Positions 1 to 8,161 of a stretch of 64,000 nt of DNA are shown here, piece after piece (position 1 is the stretch's first letter; each line of letters begins with the position of its first letter). A program made the position numbers and the translations under genes. A model generated the notes under the pieces. It did not search any database, was not told the origin of the DNA, and saw only the letters and a list, made by a program, of their open reading frames with translations. The stretch covers positions 1,054,001-1,118,000 of the forward strand of contig OZ253558.1 of assembly GCA_965262745.1 (NCBI GenBank). Reading direction: 5' to 3'. The DNA comes from JAJECS01 sp965262745 (GTDB lineage Bacteria; Chloroflexota; UBA11872).

Positions 1-1338
1 GTGCAGCAGCTGGAAGACTCCCTCTGGGTCCTCACGTTGTCGGTGGCGGATTTCGTAAGCGTGCTCGGCATCGCGGCCGTGATGCTGGCCCTGGACGCGC
101 TGCTGGCGGCAATCACGCTGGCGTTCGTGGCGCTGCTGATTCCCAGTCTGGCGCTTTGGCGTCGGCTTGCGCACCGGCCCATTCGAAGAGCTCAAGAGAC
201 CATCGCCGAGGTCAACTCCAGCATCCAAGAGAACGTGGCGGGTATTCGCGTCGTGCAGAGTCTCAACCGCCAGCAGCAGAACACCCACAGCTTCCGCGGG
301 GTGAACCGGAAAAACCTGGATGCCAGGCTGCGGTCCGCGCGCTACCGCTACGGCCTGTGGCCGTCCGTTGAGCTCCTCGCCACCCTGGCCCTGGCGTTCA
401 TCGTCCTCGTCATGGGCCAGGCGATCGGCGCCTCCCTCTCCGCCGGCCTGCTGATCGCCTTCGCCCTCTACATCGAGCGGCTCTTCGAGCCCATTCGCAA
501 CCTGACCGGCGAATTCGGCCAACTCATCCGGGCGTTGGTGGCGGCTGATCGGGCCGTCGAGCTGCTCGAGGTCAAGCCTGAGGTGCGCACGGCGCCGGAT
601 GCGGTTGCCCTGCCGCCCGTGGTCGGCAGGGTCCAATATGAAAACGTCCAGTTCGAGTACGAGCCCGGGCAGCCCGTCCTGCGCGACATCAGCGTGGCGG
701 TGGAGCCGGGCGAGACCGTGGCGGTGGTGGGACCCACCGGCTCCGGTAAGACGACCCTCGTATCGCTGCTGCTACGGCTCTACGACGTCACCAGCGGGCG
801 CGTCACCGTGGATGGGCATGACCTGCGGGACCTCACCCTCGACTCGCTTGCGCAGCAGATCAGCATCGTCCCGCAGGAGCCCTATCTCTTCTCGGCCACG
901 GTGCGGGAGAACATCCGGCACAACCGCACCGACTTGACCGACAGCGATGTCGTCAACGCGGCGCAGGCCGCTGGGGCGCACACGTTCATCTCGCGCCTGA
1001 CCGACGGCTACGACACCGTGATGGAAGAGCGCGGCGGCAACCTGAGCGTCGGCCAGCGCCAGTTGATCAGCATTGCCCGGGCCGTGGCGAGAGACCCTCG
1101 GATCCTGATTCTTGACGAAGCGACGGCCAACGTGGATTCGGAGACCGAGCTGCACATCCAGCAGACTCTCCAGAACCTGCTCCGCGGGCGCACGTCCTTC
1201 GTCATCGCCCACCGGCTTTCGACGGTGCGGGACGCCGATCGCATCTTGGTCTTGGATAACGGTGGCCTCGTCGAGCAAGGGACCCACGAGGAACTGTTGG
1301 AGATGCAGGGCCTCTACTACCGGCTGTGGTCGCGTTAG
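1..1338 (+). CDS. ABC exporter, fused membrane and ATPase domains (5' truncated)
   Basis: The N-terminal ~190 residues are hydrophobic helices of an ABC exporter membrane domain, followed by a complete nucleotide-binding domain. I see Walker A GPTGSGKTT near residue 243, the Q-loop in IVPQEPYLFS, the signature LSVGQRQL, Walker B ILILDEAT and the switch histidine in IAHRLST. Full exporters of this family have about 580-620 residues and six helices. Only 445 residues are in the window, so the true start lies before base 1 and the GTG at base 1 is probably internal. Such proteins work as homo- or heterodimers exporting lipids, drugs or peptides; the substrate cannot be read here. A heterodimer partner may lie upstream. 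Confidence 0.93.
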   Translation: MQQLEDSLWVLTLSVADFVSVLGIAAVMLALDALLAAITLAFVALLIPSLALWRRLAHRPIRRAQETIAEVNSSIQENVAGIRVVQSLNRQQQNTHSFRGVNRKNLDARLRSARYRYGLWPSVELLATLALAFIVLVMGQAIGASLSAGLLIAFALYIERLFEPIRNLTGEFGQLIRALVAADRAVELLEVKPEVRTAPDAVALPPVVGRVQYENVQFEYEPGQPVLRDISVAVEPGETVAVVGPTGSGKTTLVSLLLRLYDVTSGRVTVDGHDLRDLTLDSLAQQISIVPQEPYLFSATVRENIRHNRTDLTDSDVVNAAQAAGAHTFISRLTDGYDTVMEERGGNLSVGQRQLISIARAVARDPRILILDEATANVDSETELHIQQTLQNLLRGRTSFVIAHRLSTVRDADRILVLDNGGLVEQGTHEELLEMQGLYYRLWSR

Positions 1339-1479
1339 ACGGCTGGCGCGGCGGGCACGATCCGCTCTGAGCCACCGCGTCCCTCGCGCCGATGCAGCGC
1401 CCGCAGGCGCCACCCCCCGGTAAACGTGGCACGATAGGGGCCAGGTTCGGATGCCGATGCTCGTCCTTCGGTCCACAGT

Positions 1480-2094
1480 GTGAGGTTGCCGCACGTGCTC
1501 TACGACCTTGCCGAGAACAAGCTCGTCGTCGACTGGCTTCAAGGCTGGAATGGCTTTCGCGTGGGACTGGTCCTCGGCGCCATCATCGTCGCCGTATGGC
1601 TGCCGCTCGTCTTCACCGCGTCTCAGGTCGGCAAAGGCGATCTGTACGACCTTTCGATGACCGTACAAATCCCCGTCCTTGGCATCGTCGTCACCGGCAT
1701 CATCTGGGGTCTGCTGTTTCGCCACACCGGCGGGGTGACCTGGGCGATTGGCATCGGCCTGGTCCTCGCCATCGCCGCCGGCCTATGCGCGGGGCTGTCA
1801 ACGGCCCTGGGGTGGGGCCTGGACTGGGGATTCGGCGTGAAGTCGTTCTACTTCCGCATCGACGTCAAGCCGCTTGGTGCGGCGGCCGGCACACTTTCCG
1901 GGTCCATCTTCGGCTTCTCCATCGGCGCCGGAGCCGTTCTCGGCTCGCTCGCCGCCATGACGGCCAGCTCGTTGTTCCTGCGCCGCTACTTCAAAGGCTG
2001 GACGAGTCGCCTGGCGCCCCACATTGTGAGCCGGTTCCCCACCAGCGTGCGGCAGGTGATCGACCCAACCTATCGCTACGGCGTCGCCCGCTAG
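1480..2094 (+). CDS. Small integral membrane protein of unknown function
   Basis: A 204-residue protein starting at GTG, 141 bases after the ABC exporter on the same strand. It has about four hydrophobic segments: residues ~27-47, ~62-80, ~88-112 and ~130-165, the last rich in Gly and Ala. A short basic C-terminal tail follows. I do not recognise a family. The shared direction and small gap allow co-transcription with the transporter, but nothing in the sequence shows a functional link. Confidence 0.7.
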   Translation: MRLPHVLYDLAENKLVVDWLQGWNGFRVGLVLGAIIVAVWLPLVFTASQVGKGDLYDLSMTVQIPVLGIVVTGIIWGLLFRHTGGVTWAIGIGLVLAIAAGLCAGLSTALGWGLDWGFGVKSFYFRIDVKPLGAAAGTLSGSIFGFSIGAGAVLGSLAAMTASSLFLRRYFKGWTSRLAPHIVSRFPTSVRQVIDPTYRYGVAR

Positions 2095-2221
2095 CTCCAG
2101 CCCGCGAACAGCTCGCACGGCTCAGCTCGCATCGCCAGAGCGATGGTGGTTTGCCCATGCGGCGGCGCTAGCCCGACCTAGGCCCGAGACCAACCACTCG
2201 CGCACCGGCGGCCGGAGCCGG

Positions 2222-3313
2222 CTAGGTCGGCTTCACCGTGACCCAGGTGCCGAGGATAGAGCTAAGCCGCGGGTCGTTGCGATCGGTTTCGGCATAGGCG
2301 GCCAGCAGCGTGTCGGGCGCCACCTCCACGATCCAGTCGTAGTTGCCACAATCCCAGGCCTGCGTGCCCAGGTTGAGACACGTGTGCCCGATCCAGGTGT
2401 GGCCGTCGTCGCGGCTGAAGGCGAGCCAGTCGCCGGGTCGCCCATAGATCACGGCGAGCACGCCGTTCGACATGCGGCACGCCTTGGGCAAGACACCGCG
2501 GTCGGCGACGGGCTCCGGAGCGCTCCACGACTGACCATCGTCGGCTGAGCGGCTCACGGCGAGCGCGGTGTGCTGCCCTTCGTACCGCCCACCGGTACGC
2601 ATGAAGCAAAGGACGTCGCCGTTCGGCAGCGCCAGCAAGTCGGGCTCGGTGAAACCCTCGATGCGGTGCGTGTGGGTCGGGTTGAGGTCGAAGGCCACGC
2701 TCGAACGGTAGCGCCAGGTGACGCCGCGGTCGTCCGAGTGAATGACGAACACCCGGTGCTTGATGTCGCCGGCGAACTTCCCGAGCACGGTGGCCAGGAG
2801 GCTGCCGTCGCGCAGCGTGACCAGACCGTGGTCCACATAGGCGAAGACGTGCCGTCCCCATTGCTCGCTTTCGTCCTCCGCCAGCTGCGGAACACCGGAG
2901 ATCAGCGCGGATTCGGCGGCGTGCGTGTGTCCGTTGTCGTGTGAGCGGTAGATCGGGAAGCGATAGGCGCCGGGCTGGTCGCCGCGCGTGAGCCAGGGAT
3001 CGCCCGGCGTTCCCACGTGCAGCAGCTCGCCGTCGTCGAACTGATGCACGTAGAAGCTTGGCCAGGAGGGCGCGGCATACCAAGTGCGGCCGCCGTCCCG
3101 CGACCTGCGCCAGGTGAGCTCAGGCTCAACGGTCCGCGGGCCACCGACCACCAGCTCGCCGCCGGCCAGCTGGAAGAGGAACCCGCACGGGCACTGATTC
3201 TCATGCGCGGGGATCAGCGTCTCGGTCCGCTCGACCTGAATCGTGAGACCGGGAAACGTATACGAACCGCGGCCGCGCGCCTCACGCCGGCCGTTGGGCT
3301 TGGTGATTGCCAT
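2222..3313 (-). CDS. BNR/Asp-box repeat protein, sialidase-like
   Basis: About 363 residues with at least five Asp-box motifs: SRDGGRTW, SHDNGHT, SDDRGVTW, SADDGQSW and SRDDGHTW. This repeat marks the six-bladed sialidase/neuraminidase-like propeller. I see no signal peptide, so a cytoplasmic place is likely. I chose the ATG at 3313 (MAITKPNG) over an upstream in-frame start that adds only eight residues. It is the last gene of a leftward run with a dioxygenase, a TIM-barrel epimerase and a zinc dehydrogenase, so a role in sugar or acid-sugar catabolism is plausible. Sialidase activity itself is not shown, because many proteins with this fold act on other glycans. Confidence 0.85.
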   Translation of the reverse strand: MAITKPNGRREARGRGSYTFPGLTIQVERTETLIPAHENQCPCGFLFQLAGGELVVGGPRTVEPELTWRRSRDGGRTWYAAPSWPSFYVHQFDDGELLHVGTPGDPWLTRGDQPGAYRFPIYRSHDNGHTHAAESALISGVPQLAEDESEQWGRHVFAYVDHGLVTLRDGSLLATVLGKFAGDIKHRVFVIHSDDRGVTWRYRSSVAFDLNPTHTHRIEGFTEPDLLALPNGDVLCFMRTGGRYEGQHTALAVSRSADDGQSWSAPEPVADRGVLPKACRMSNGVLAVIYGRPGDWLAFSRDDGHTWIGHTCLNLGTQAWDCGNYDWIVEVAPDTLLAAYAETDRNDPRLSSILGTWVTVKPT

Positions 3314-3481
3314 GGGGGCGACTCCGCGAGCAGTCAACTAGGCACACCTTACGCGGTTCGGGACGGCGCTCATCCGGGCCGTCGTGGCAGCCGCGGGGCT
3401 GGCTGCGAGCCGGCGGCCGGACGCCGGGGAGTCATCGACAGCCCGGTGCCCCAGGCGCGGGGGATGGGCCACCGGCGGCCC

Positions 3482-3516
3482 GGGCCTGGATTCCGGCGCA
3501 AGGCCGGAGTGACGGC
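3482..3516. repeat. REP-like palindrome in a 335-base intergenic gap
   Basis: The gap 3314-3648 holds no gene that I can support. At its centre is a variant of the dispersed repeat also found near 8051, 14300 and 45710: a CCTGGATTCC half, an imperfect palindrome (ATTCCGGC facing GGCCGGAGT) and a GTGACG edge. It may form a stem-loop between the BNR gene and the dioxygenase gene. The rest of the gap is GC-rich sequence with no recognisable signal. Confidence 0.55.
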
Positions 3517-3648
3517 GGCCGTCGGGGGCCATGAGCGGCGCCTCCCGGCCAGACCATCGCTTGGTCCCGACGCGATGCCGCCTGCACCGCTCGCGGGCGC
3601 CAGATCAAACCGGCTCCAGGCCTCGCGTCAACTCCCCAAGACGGCCGT

Positions 3649-4749
3649 CTAGCTCCACTCGTCTATGGCACGCACGTCATCCGACCAGTCGCGCCAGATG
3701 TCGCCGCCGGTATCGTCCATCGCCATCGCATCCGAGAGAGACTCCAGCGTCTTGAGATAGCCATAGATCGTTGCCTGGCGGATGACGTCGCTGGACGTAT
3801 TTTGTCCGGGGATGTGCAGAATCTTGGTGTGCCACAGGACCACGGTGCCCGCCGGACCGTAGGAATCGGCAGGTTGGCTGTCGGCCTTGATCTGCTCGAA
3901 GAGGGTGTCCGGGCGGTATTCGTAGCCTCCCGCCTCGCGCACCTTCTCACGCTCGCCCGTGTGCGTTAGGCCGTGCTCGTGAAAGGCCTTCCACTGCTGC
4001 TCCCAGATCCTCGTGTGGCTGCCCGGCCACACGGTGAAGCCGCCGGACGCGGGCGGAAGGTCGTCGATGTAGGCAGCGAACTGTAGGCGCGGCCGGCCGT
4101 AGCACGGGCCGTCGGAGTGGGCGCCGCGCCAGTTCGATCCTGGCGAGGGGCTGTTCGGCAGCGTGCAATACAGGCCGCGCGTCCCCTGTCCGTTCATCCA
4201 CACCGGTCCAGTCTTGGGCAGCCGCAGATCCTCCGTCGCGAAGGTCGCCTGCTCCCGGAAGTTCTCGACCTCCTGGCCCATGTGGCTGGCCAGCCCCTCC
4301 ATGGCGCCGTCGTCCATCAAGCAGGGGCCCGTCGTGAATCCGGACTCGTCCGAACCGGTAGGCCATACCACCGAGCCCTCCCCAAGCAGTTGCTCAGCGA
4401 CGCCCCACAGCGCGCGGGGACCAAGGTCGAGCAAGAGCTCTTCAGCCCCATTGCGAATAGTCAGCCGGTGGCCCTTGCCGCTCAACAGCGGCTCGCCGCC
4501 ATTCGCGGGCCGCCGGGCTCTGAACCCTGCGGTCTCCTCTTCAGCGATCGGGCCCCACGTCGAGGGATCGTCTCGCTTCATGCGGGGAAAGTCTGCCGCA
4601 ATCGTTTCCCACATGTCGTCCCGGGCCCGGCGGCAAAGGTCGGCGTCGAGCGCTGCGGGAAGCACAAGAACGCCGTCGCGCTTGAACTGGGCGATTTGAC
4701 GAGCCGTAAGGGGCGCGACTTGCGGCACACTCGGCGGAGACATCGGCAT
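3649..4749 (-). CDS. Phytanoyl-CoA dioxygenase (PhyH) family oxygenase
   Basis: About 366 residues of the Fe(II)/2-oxoglutarate dioxygenase PhyH family. The iron-binding HxD is seen in AHSDGPC, followed by PASGGFTVWPGSH, the usual strand and turn. The distal His lies in LWHTKILHIPG, near residue 330. The N-terminal motif FKRDGVLVLP is typical of the family start. I chose the ATG at 4749 (MPMSPPS); an upstream TTG at 4803 would add 18 residues. The enzyme hydroxylates an unknown small substrate with O2 and 2-oxoglutarate. It sits between the epimerase and BNR genes in one leftward run. A second, shorter PhyH gene lies at 50.3 kb. Confidence 0.9.
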   Translation of the reverse strand: MPMSPPSVPQVAPLTARQIAQFKRDGVLVLPAALDADLCRRARDDMWETIAADFPRMKRDDPSTWGPIAEEETAGFRARRPANGGEPLLSGKGHRLTIRNGAEELLLDLGPRALWGVAEQLLGEGSVVWPTGSDESGFTTGPCLMDDGAMEGLASHMGQEVENFREQATFATEDLRLPKTGPVWMNGQGTRGLYCTLPNSPSPGSNWRGAHSDGPCYGRPRLQFAAYIDDLPPASGGFTVWPGSHTRIWEQQWKAFHEHGLTHTGEREKVREAGGYEYRPDTLFEQIKADSQPADSYGPAGTVVLWHTKILHIPGQNTSSDVIRQATIYGYLKTLESLSDAMAMDDTGGDIWRDWSDDVRAIDEWS

Positions 4750-4884
4750 TGGATCCCATCCTTCTTGTCTTGCTACCGACAAGTATCCGAACGGATCAGA
4801 CAACTTCCGACACTAAGAATGTGCCGCTGCCGTCGATGATGCAAGTCCCGTGACCGGCGCTGGCCGCGTCGTCGCCGGTGGTCG

Positions 4885-5688
4885 CTAGTCCAGGGTGTCG
4901 AGAATCTCGCGGATGAAGTTCACCGAGCTGGCGAGCGCCTGCCGCGGATCGCCTTGGAGACTGCACTCATAGGCCAGCCAGCCCTCATAGCCGATGTCCC
5001 GCAGCGCCTGCAGACCCGCGTGCCAGTCGATATCGCCGGTGCCCGGCTGCATGCGGGTGTTGTCGGCCACATGCACGTGTGCGACGTACGGCGTCCCGCA
5101 CGCCCGAATGGTGTCCGGCGTGTTGGTTTCCTCGATATGCATGTGGAAAAAGTCGCTGATGAGGGCCACGCCTTGCGGGTCGCCCGCCGCCTGAATGATC
5201 TCGATGGCGTCCGCCTGACGGCGCAACAGGTGTTGTTCGTAGCGGTTGAGCGGTTCCAGCAACAGCAGCGTGCCGTGCCGGTGGGCGAACGGCGCCAGCT
5301 CCTTGACGATCTCTACCAGCAGCTCCTTCTCCAGCGCGATGGCATCCCGCAACGGCGAGAGATCGGGCAGCCGCGGCGGCCCGAATATCGGCGGCACGAT
5401 CGCTCCCACGGCGCCGAAGTGGCCCGCCGCCTCAAGGTTGCGCCGGGTCTGCGCGATGCTCGCATCTCGCTTGGTGCGGTCGGGGTCGAGCCAATCGAAG
5501 CTGTCCTGACCGCAGATTGACACCACGCGGATGCGGCGCCCGGCGAGAGCCCGATCGTATTCCGTCACCCGATCCGGCAGCCCGCGCCCTTCAACCTCCA
5601 ACCCGTAGACGCCGATCTCCTCGGCAAAGTCGAGCTTCGCGGAAAGCTCGGTCCCGGGGAGCAATTTCTCCTGCAAGGCGATCTGCAT
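4885..5688 (-). CDS. Sugar phosphate isomerase/epimerase family, TIM barrel
   Basis: A 267-residue xylose-isomerase-like TIM-barrel protein (AP endonuclease 2 superfamily). Typical strand ends are visible: GVYGLEVEGRG near residue 30, LLLLEPLNRYEQ with the metal-binding Glu near 145, LISDFFHMHIEE near 180, VAHVHVADNTR near 205 and GWLAYECSL near 242. These are the usual E-D-H-E metal site positions of the family, which includes hydroxypyruvate isomerases and ketose 3-epimerases. It lies 23 bases downstream of the zinc dehydrogenase gene, on the same strand. An oxidised sugar made by the dehydrogenase could be its substrate. The exact reaction is not known. Confidence 0.88.
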   Translation of the reverse strand: MQIALQEKLLPGTELSAKLDFAEEIGVYGLEVEGRGLPDRVTEYDRALAGRRIRVVSICGQDSFDWLDPDRTKRDASIAQTRRNLEAAGHFGAVGAIVPPIFGPPRLPDLSPLRDAIALEKELLVEIVKELAPFAHRHGTLLLLEPLNRYEQHLLRRQADAIEIIQAAGDPQGVALISDFFHMHIEETNTPDTIRACGTPYVAHVHVADNTRMQPGTGDIDWHAGLQALRDIGYEGWLAYECSLQGDPRQALASSVNFIREILDTLD

Positions 5689-5711
5689 GCGTCGTGCCTC
5701 GTGCGCTGTCC

Positions 5712-6740
5712 CTAGAACCGCACGCCGAGCTTGACGTTTTTGTCGGGCGCGGTGGCGATCTTCGGGTATTCGGTGAGCAGGTCGTCAAAGGCGACCACCG
5801 GTTGCACCACGGGCTCACAGCGCAAGCTGGCGTCGCTGAGCAGCCGCCAAGCGACGTCCAGCAGTCGGTTCTCGTTCCAGTTGGGGTATTCAGGATTGGG
5901 CTCGGAGTTGGCTCGGGAAAACACGATGCTGGGGCGGTTGAGGTGGGCCTCGGCTCCCAGATCAAGTCCGGCCGGATAGGCGGCGGGATAGGCGCCGGCC
6001 ACCACCGTGCCCAGGTAGCAGACGCCGCGCAGCGCCGCCTGCAGACCGGTGTGATGGCCGCTGTATTCGATGCATACATCGGCGCCCCGCCTGGCGGTAG
6101 CCAATCGGATCTCCTTGCCCGCGTCGCACGCGGTCGGGTCCAGGACCAGGTCGGCTCCGCACTCCCGGGCCACCTGCCGGCGCAGCGGGAGCGGGTCCAC
6201 GGCGATGATCGGGCTTGCCCCCGCCAGTCGCGCCAGTTGCAGCGCCATGAGTCCGATCGCGCCCATCCCAAACACGGCCACGGCGTCACCGATGCGCACC
6301 TGCCCGTCGCGTACGGCGCCGAGGGCAAATCCGACCGGGTCGAGACAGGTAGCCGCCTGCCAGGACACGCCGTCCGGGAGGCGACGTACGCGGTCGGCAT
6401 GCCACACGTGCTCTTGGCGGAAGCCGCCGTGGGCGAATACCCGATCGCCGGCGCTTAGCTCGGAGACGGCCTCACCGGTCTCGATGATCTCGCCGACGCA
6501 CATATTCCCCAGGAGCGTCGGGTAGCTCGGCTTGCCGCCGTCGCCGGGCGTGAAGATGCCCAGCTCCTTGTCGTAGGCGCCGCGCGGACTCCCGTAGCCG
6601 AGGTACATGGACATCTCGGTGCCGTGCTTGGCGGCGCCGAACAGGCTACGCACGCGAATCTGGTCAGACGCCAGCGGTTCGCGCGCATAGTCGCGGAAGG
6701 CGACTTGCTCGCGGCCGGGAGCTATGAGCTCTCGCGGCAT
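5712..6740 (-). CDS. Zinc-type alcohol/polyol dehydrogenase (MDR superfamily)
   Basis: About 342 residues of the medium-chain dehydrogenase/reductase superfamily. The nucleotide-binding motif AVFGMGAIGLMALQLARLAG is present near the middle, followed by the acidic residue in IIAVD. The N-terminal catalytic half reads as GroES-like, with GDRVFAHGGF. The usual structural-zinc cysteine cluster is not obvious, so the zinc content is uncertain. The open frame extends to 7139, but I chose the ATG at 6740 (MPRELIAPG) because upstream residues look non-coding and would overlap the opposite gene region. It heads the leftward run with the epimerase, PhyH and BNR genes, and is divergent from the aldo/keto reductase at 6988. 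Confidence 0.86.
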   Translation of the reverse strand: MPRELIAPGREQVAFRDYAREPLASDQIRVRSLFGAAKHGTEMSMYLGYGSPRGAYDKELGIFTPGDGGKPSYPTLLGNMCVGEIIETGEAVSELSAGDRVFAHGGFRQEHVWHADRVRRLPDGVSWQAATCLDPVGFALGAVRDGQVRIGDAVAVFGMGAIGLMALQLARLAGASPIIAVDPLPLRRQVARECGADLVLDPTACDAGKEIRLATARRGADVCIEYSGHHTGLQAALRGVCYLGTVVAGAYPAAYPAGLDLGAEAHLNRPSIVFSRANSEPNPEYPNWNENRLLDVAWRLLSDASLRCEPVVQPVVAFDDLLTEYPKIATAPDKNVKLGVRF

Positions 6741-6987
6741 GGCGGTGATCCTCGTTCGAAGTGGTCGCCCACTGGCATGGTCCGTGGCGAGCAGCCCCTC
6801 GGCCGCCATGATGCCCCGGAAGCCGGGGTGGTCGCAGGAACGGGAGCCTCTGGCGGCGGCTCTCACCGTATCAGGGATCGGCGCGGCGGCGGTACGGGTG
6901 GCGGTTGCCGGCGTACTGGCCTGCGCGACGACGGGCGACATGACACACTCGCCGCGGCAGCAAAGACGCGCATGGGGAGACAGGGCA

Positions 6988-7995
6988 ATGGAGTACCGGA
7001 ATCTCGGTCGCACGGGGGTCAAGGTCAGCCCGCTGTGCCTGGGTTGCTGGAACTTCGGCCAGGTGACCGACCAGGACCAGGCGCAGGCCATCATCGACCG
7101 CGCGCTCGATGCCGGCGTCAACTTCATCGACACGGCCAACTCCTATGGCCGCGGCACCAGCGAGACGATGGTCGGGCAGGCGCTCAGCGATTCGGGCCGC
7201 CGCGCGGGCGTGGTCCTTGCCACCAAGGTCCACTTCCCCATGGACGACGACGACCCGAACGCGCAGGGCAACAGCCGCCGCCACATTCTGGAGCAGTGCG
7301 AGGCATCGCTGCGGCGCCTGCAAACCGACTACATCGACCTCTATCAGGTGCACCGTCCCGGGACGGAGGTGCCGCTGGACGAGACGCTGCGCGCGCTCGA
7401 CGACCTCATCCGCGCCGGCAAGGTGCGCTACGCCGGCACCAGCACCTTCCCGGCGTGGCAGGTGGTGGAGGCACTCTGGGTCTCGCGCGAGCTGGGACTC
7501 AATCGCACGATCTGCGACCAGCCGCCCTATCACCTCCTCGACCGCCGCATTGAGCGCGAGCTGGTGCCCATGGCGCTGAACTTCGGCATCGGGATCATTC
7601 CCTGGGCTCCGCTAGCCGGCGGATTCCTCACCGGCAGGTACGCCCGCGGCGCAACCCCGCCGTCCGGATCGCGGTACGAGCGCAGCGTCGAGACCCAGCG
7701 GCAGCGCGGCCTTTTCACCGACGCGGCGTATGCCGTCGTGGAGGAGCTGACGGACATCGCCAACGACAAGGGCTGCACGCCCGGCCAGCTCGCCCTGGCG
7801 TGGAACATGCGGCAGCCGGGCATCACCAGCCCCATCGTGGGACCGCGCACCCCGGAGCAGTGGGCGGAAAACCTGGGCGCGATCAACGTAGCGGTGACCG
7901 ACGCCGACCGCGAGCGGCTCGACGCGGTGGCGCCCCCCGGCCGCGCCATCGCCACGTACTACAACGCCGACTGGGGTCCCCACGACTTCCGCTGA
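6988..7995 (+). CDS. Aldo/keto reductase
   Basis: A 335-residue NADPH-dependent oxidoreductase with the (beta/alpha)8 fold. The catalytic Asp and Tyr are in FIDTANSYG, the Lys in LATKVHFP and the His-containing strand in YIDLYQVHRPG. The C-terminal cofactor motif PIVGPRTPEQ is also visible. I chose the ATG at 6988 (MEYRNLGRTG), preceded by GGGGAGA. The open frame runs further upstream, but the N-terminus at 6988 matches the usual family start. It is closest to the YajO/Gpr-like group that reduces sugar-derived aldehydes. It is divergent from the zinc dehydrogenase, and about 250 bases between the two starts could hold shared promoters. Confidence 0.92.
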   Translation: MEYRNLGRTGVKVSPLCLGCWNFGQVTDQDQAQAIIDRALDAGVNFIDTANSYGRGTSETMVGQALSDSGRRAGVVLATKVHFPMDDDDPNAQGNSRRHILEQCEASLRRLQTDYIDLYQVHRPGTEVPLDETLRALDDLIRAGKVRYAGTSTFPAWQVVEALWVSRELGLNRTICDQPPYHLLDRRIERELVPMALNFGIGIIPWAPLAGGFLTGRYARGATPPSGSRYERSVETQRQRGLFTDAAYAVVEELTDIANDKGCTPGQLALAWNMRQPGITSPIVGPRTPEQWAENLGAINVAVTDADRERLDAVAPPGRAIATYYNADWGPHDFR

Positions 7996-8040
7996 TGCCG
8001 GGGAGCACAATCTTGCACAACACCTCGCGATTCCTGCGGA

Positions 8041-8156
8041 CTCCCTCGTCATTCCCGCGAAAGCGGGAATCCATCCCCCACCCAATCTGGAACCGCGCGG
8101 GGTTTCTCCCGGCCATCCCTAGCCCATCCGGGGCATGCAAGCGTCTCCGGAGCACC
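8041..8156. repeat. Composite dispersed repeat with GAAA-capped palindrome
   Basis: Bases 8051-8070 read ATTCCCGC-GAAA-GCGGGAAT, a perfect 8-bp stem with a GNRA-type loop. About 75 bases of associated sequence follow: CCCACCCAATCTGGAACCGCG, TTCTCCC and GGGGCATGCAAGCGTC. The same order of blocks is found at 45704-45840, and the non-palindromic part at 47671-47740. The copy at 14.3/15.35 kb is split by the IS element. The repeat lies between the stop codon of the aldo/keto reductase and the M24 gene, and may also act as a transcript end. Confidence 0.75.
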
Positions 8157-8161
8157 TAGCC

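Noticed and set aside
2222..3313. A confirmed sialidase
   Set aside because: Asp boxes give only the fold. The arginine triad and nucleophile were not convincingly seen.
8051..8070. A simple Rho-independent terminator
   Set aside because: There is no T run after the stem, and the same sequence with its partner block recurs elsewhere, so a dispersed repeat explains it better.
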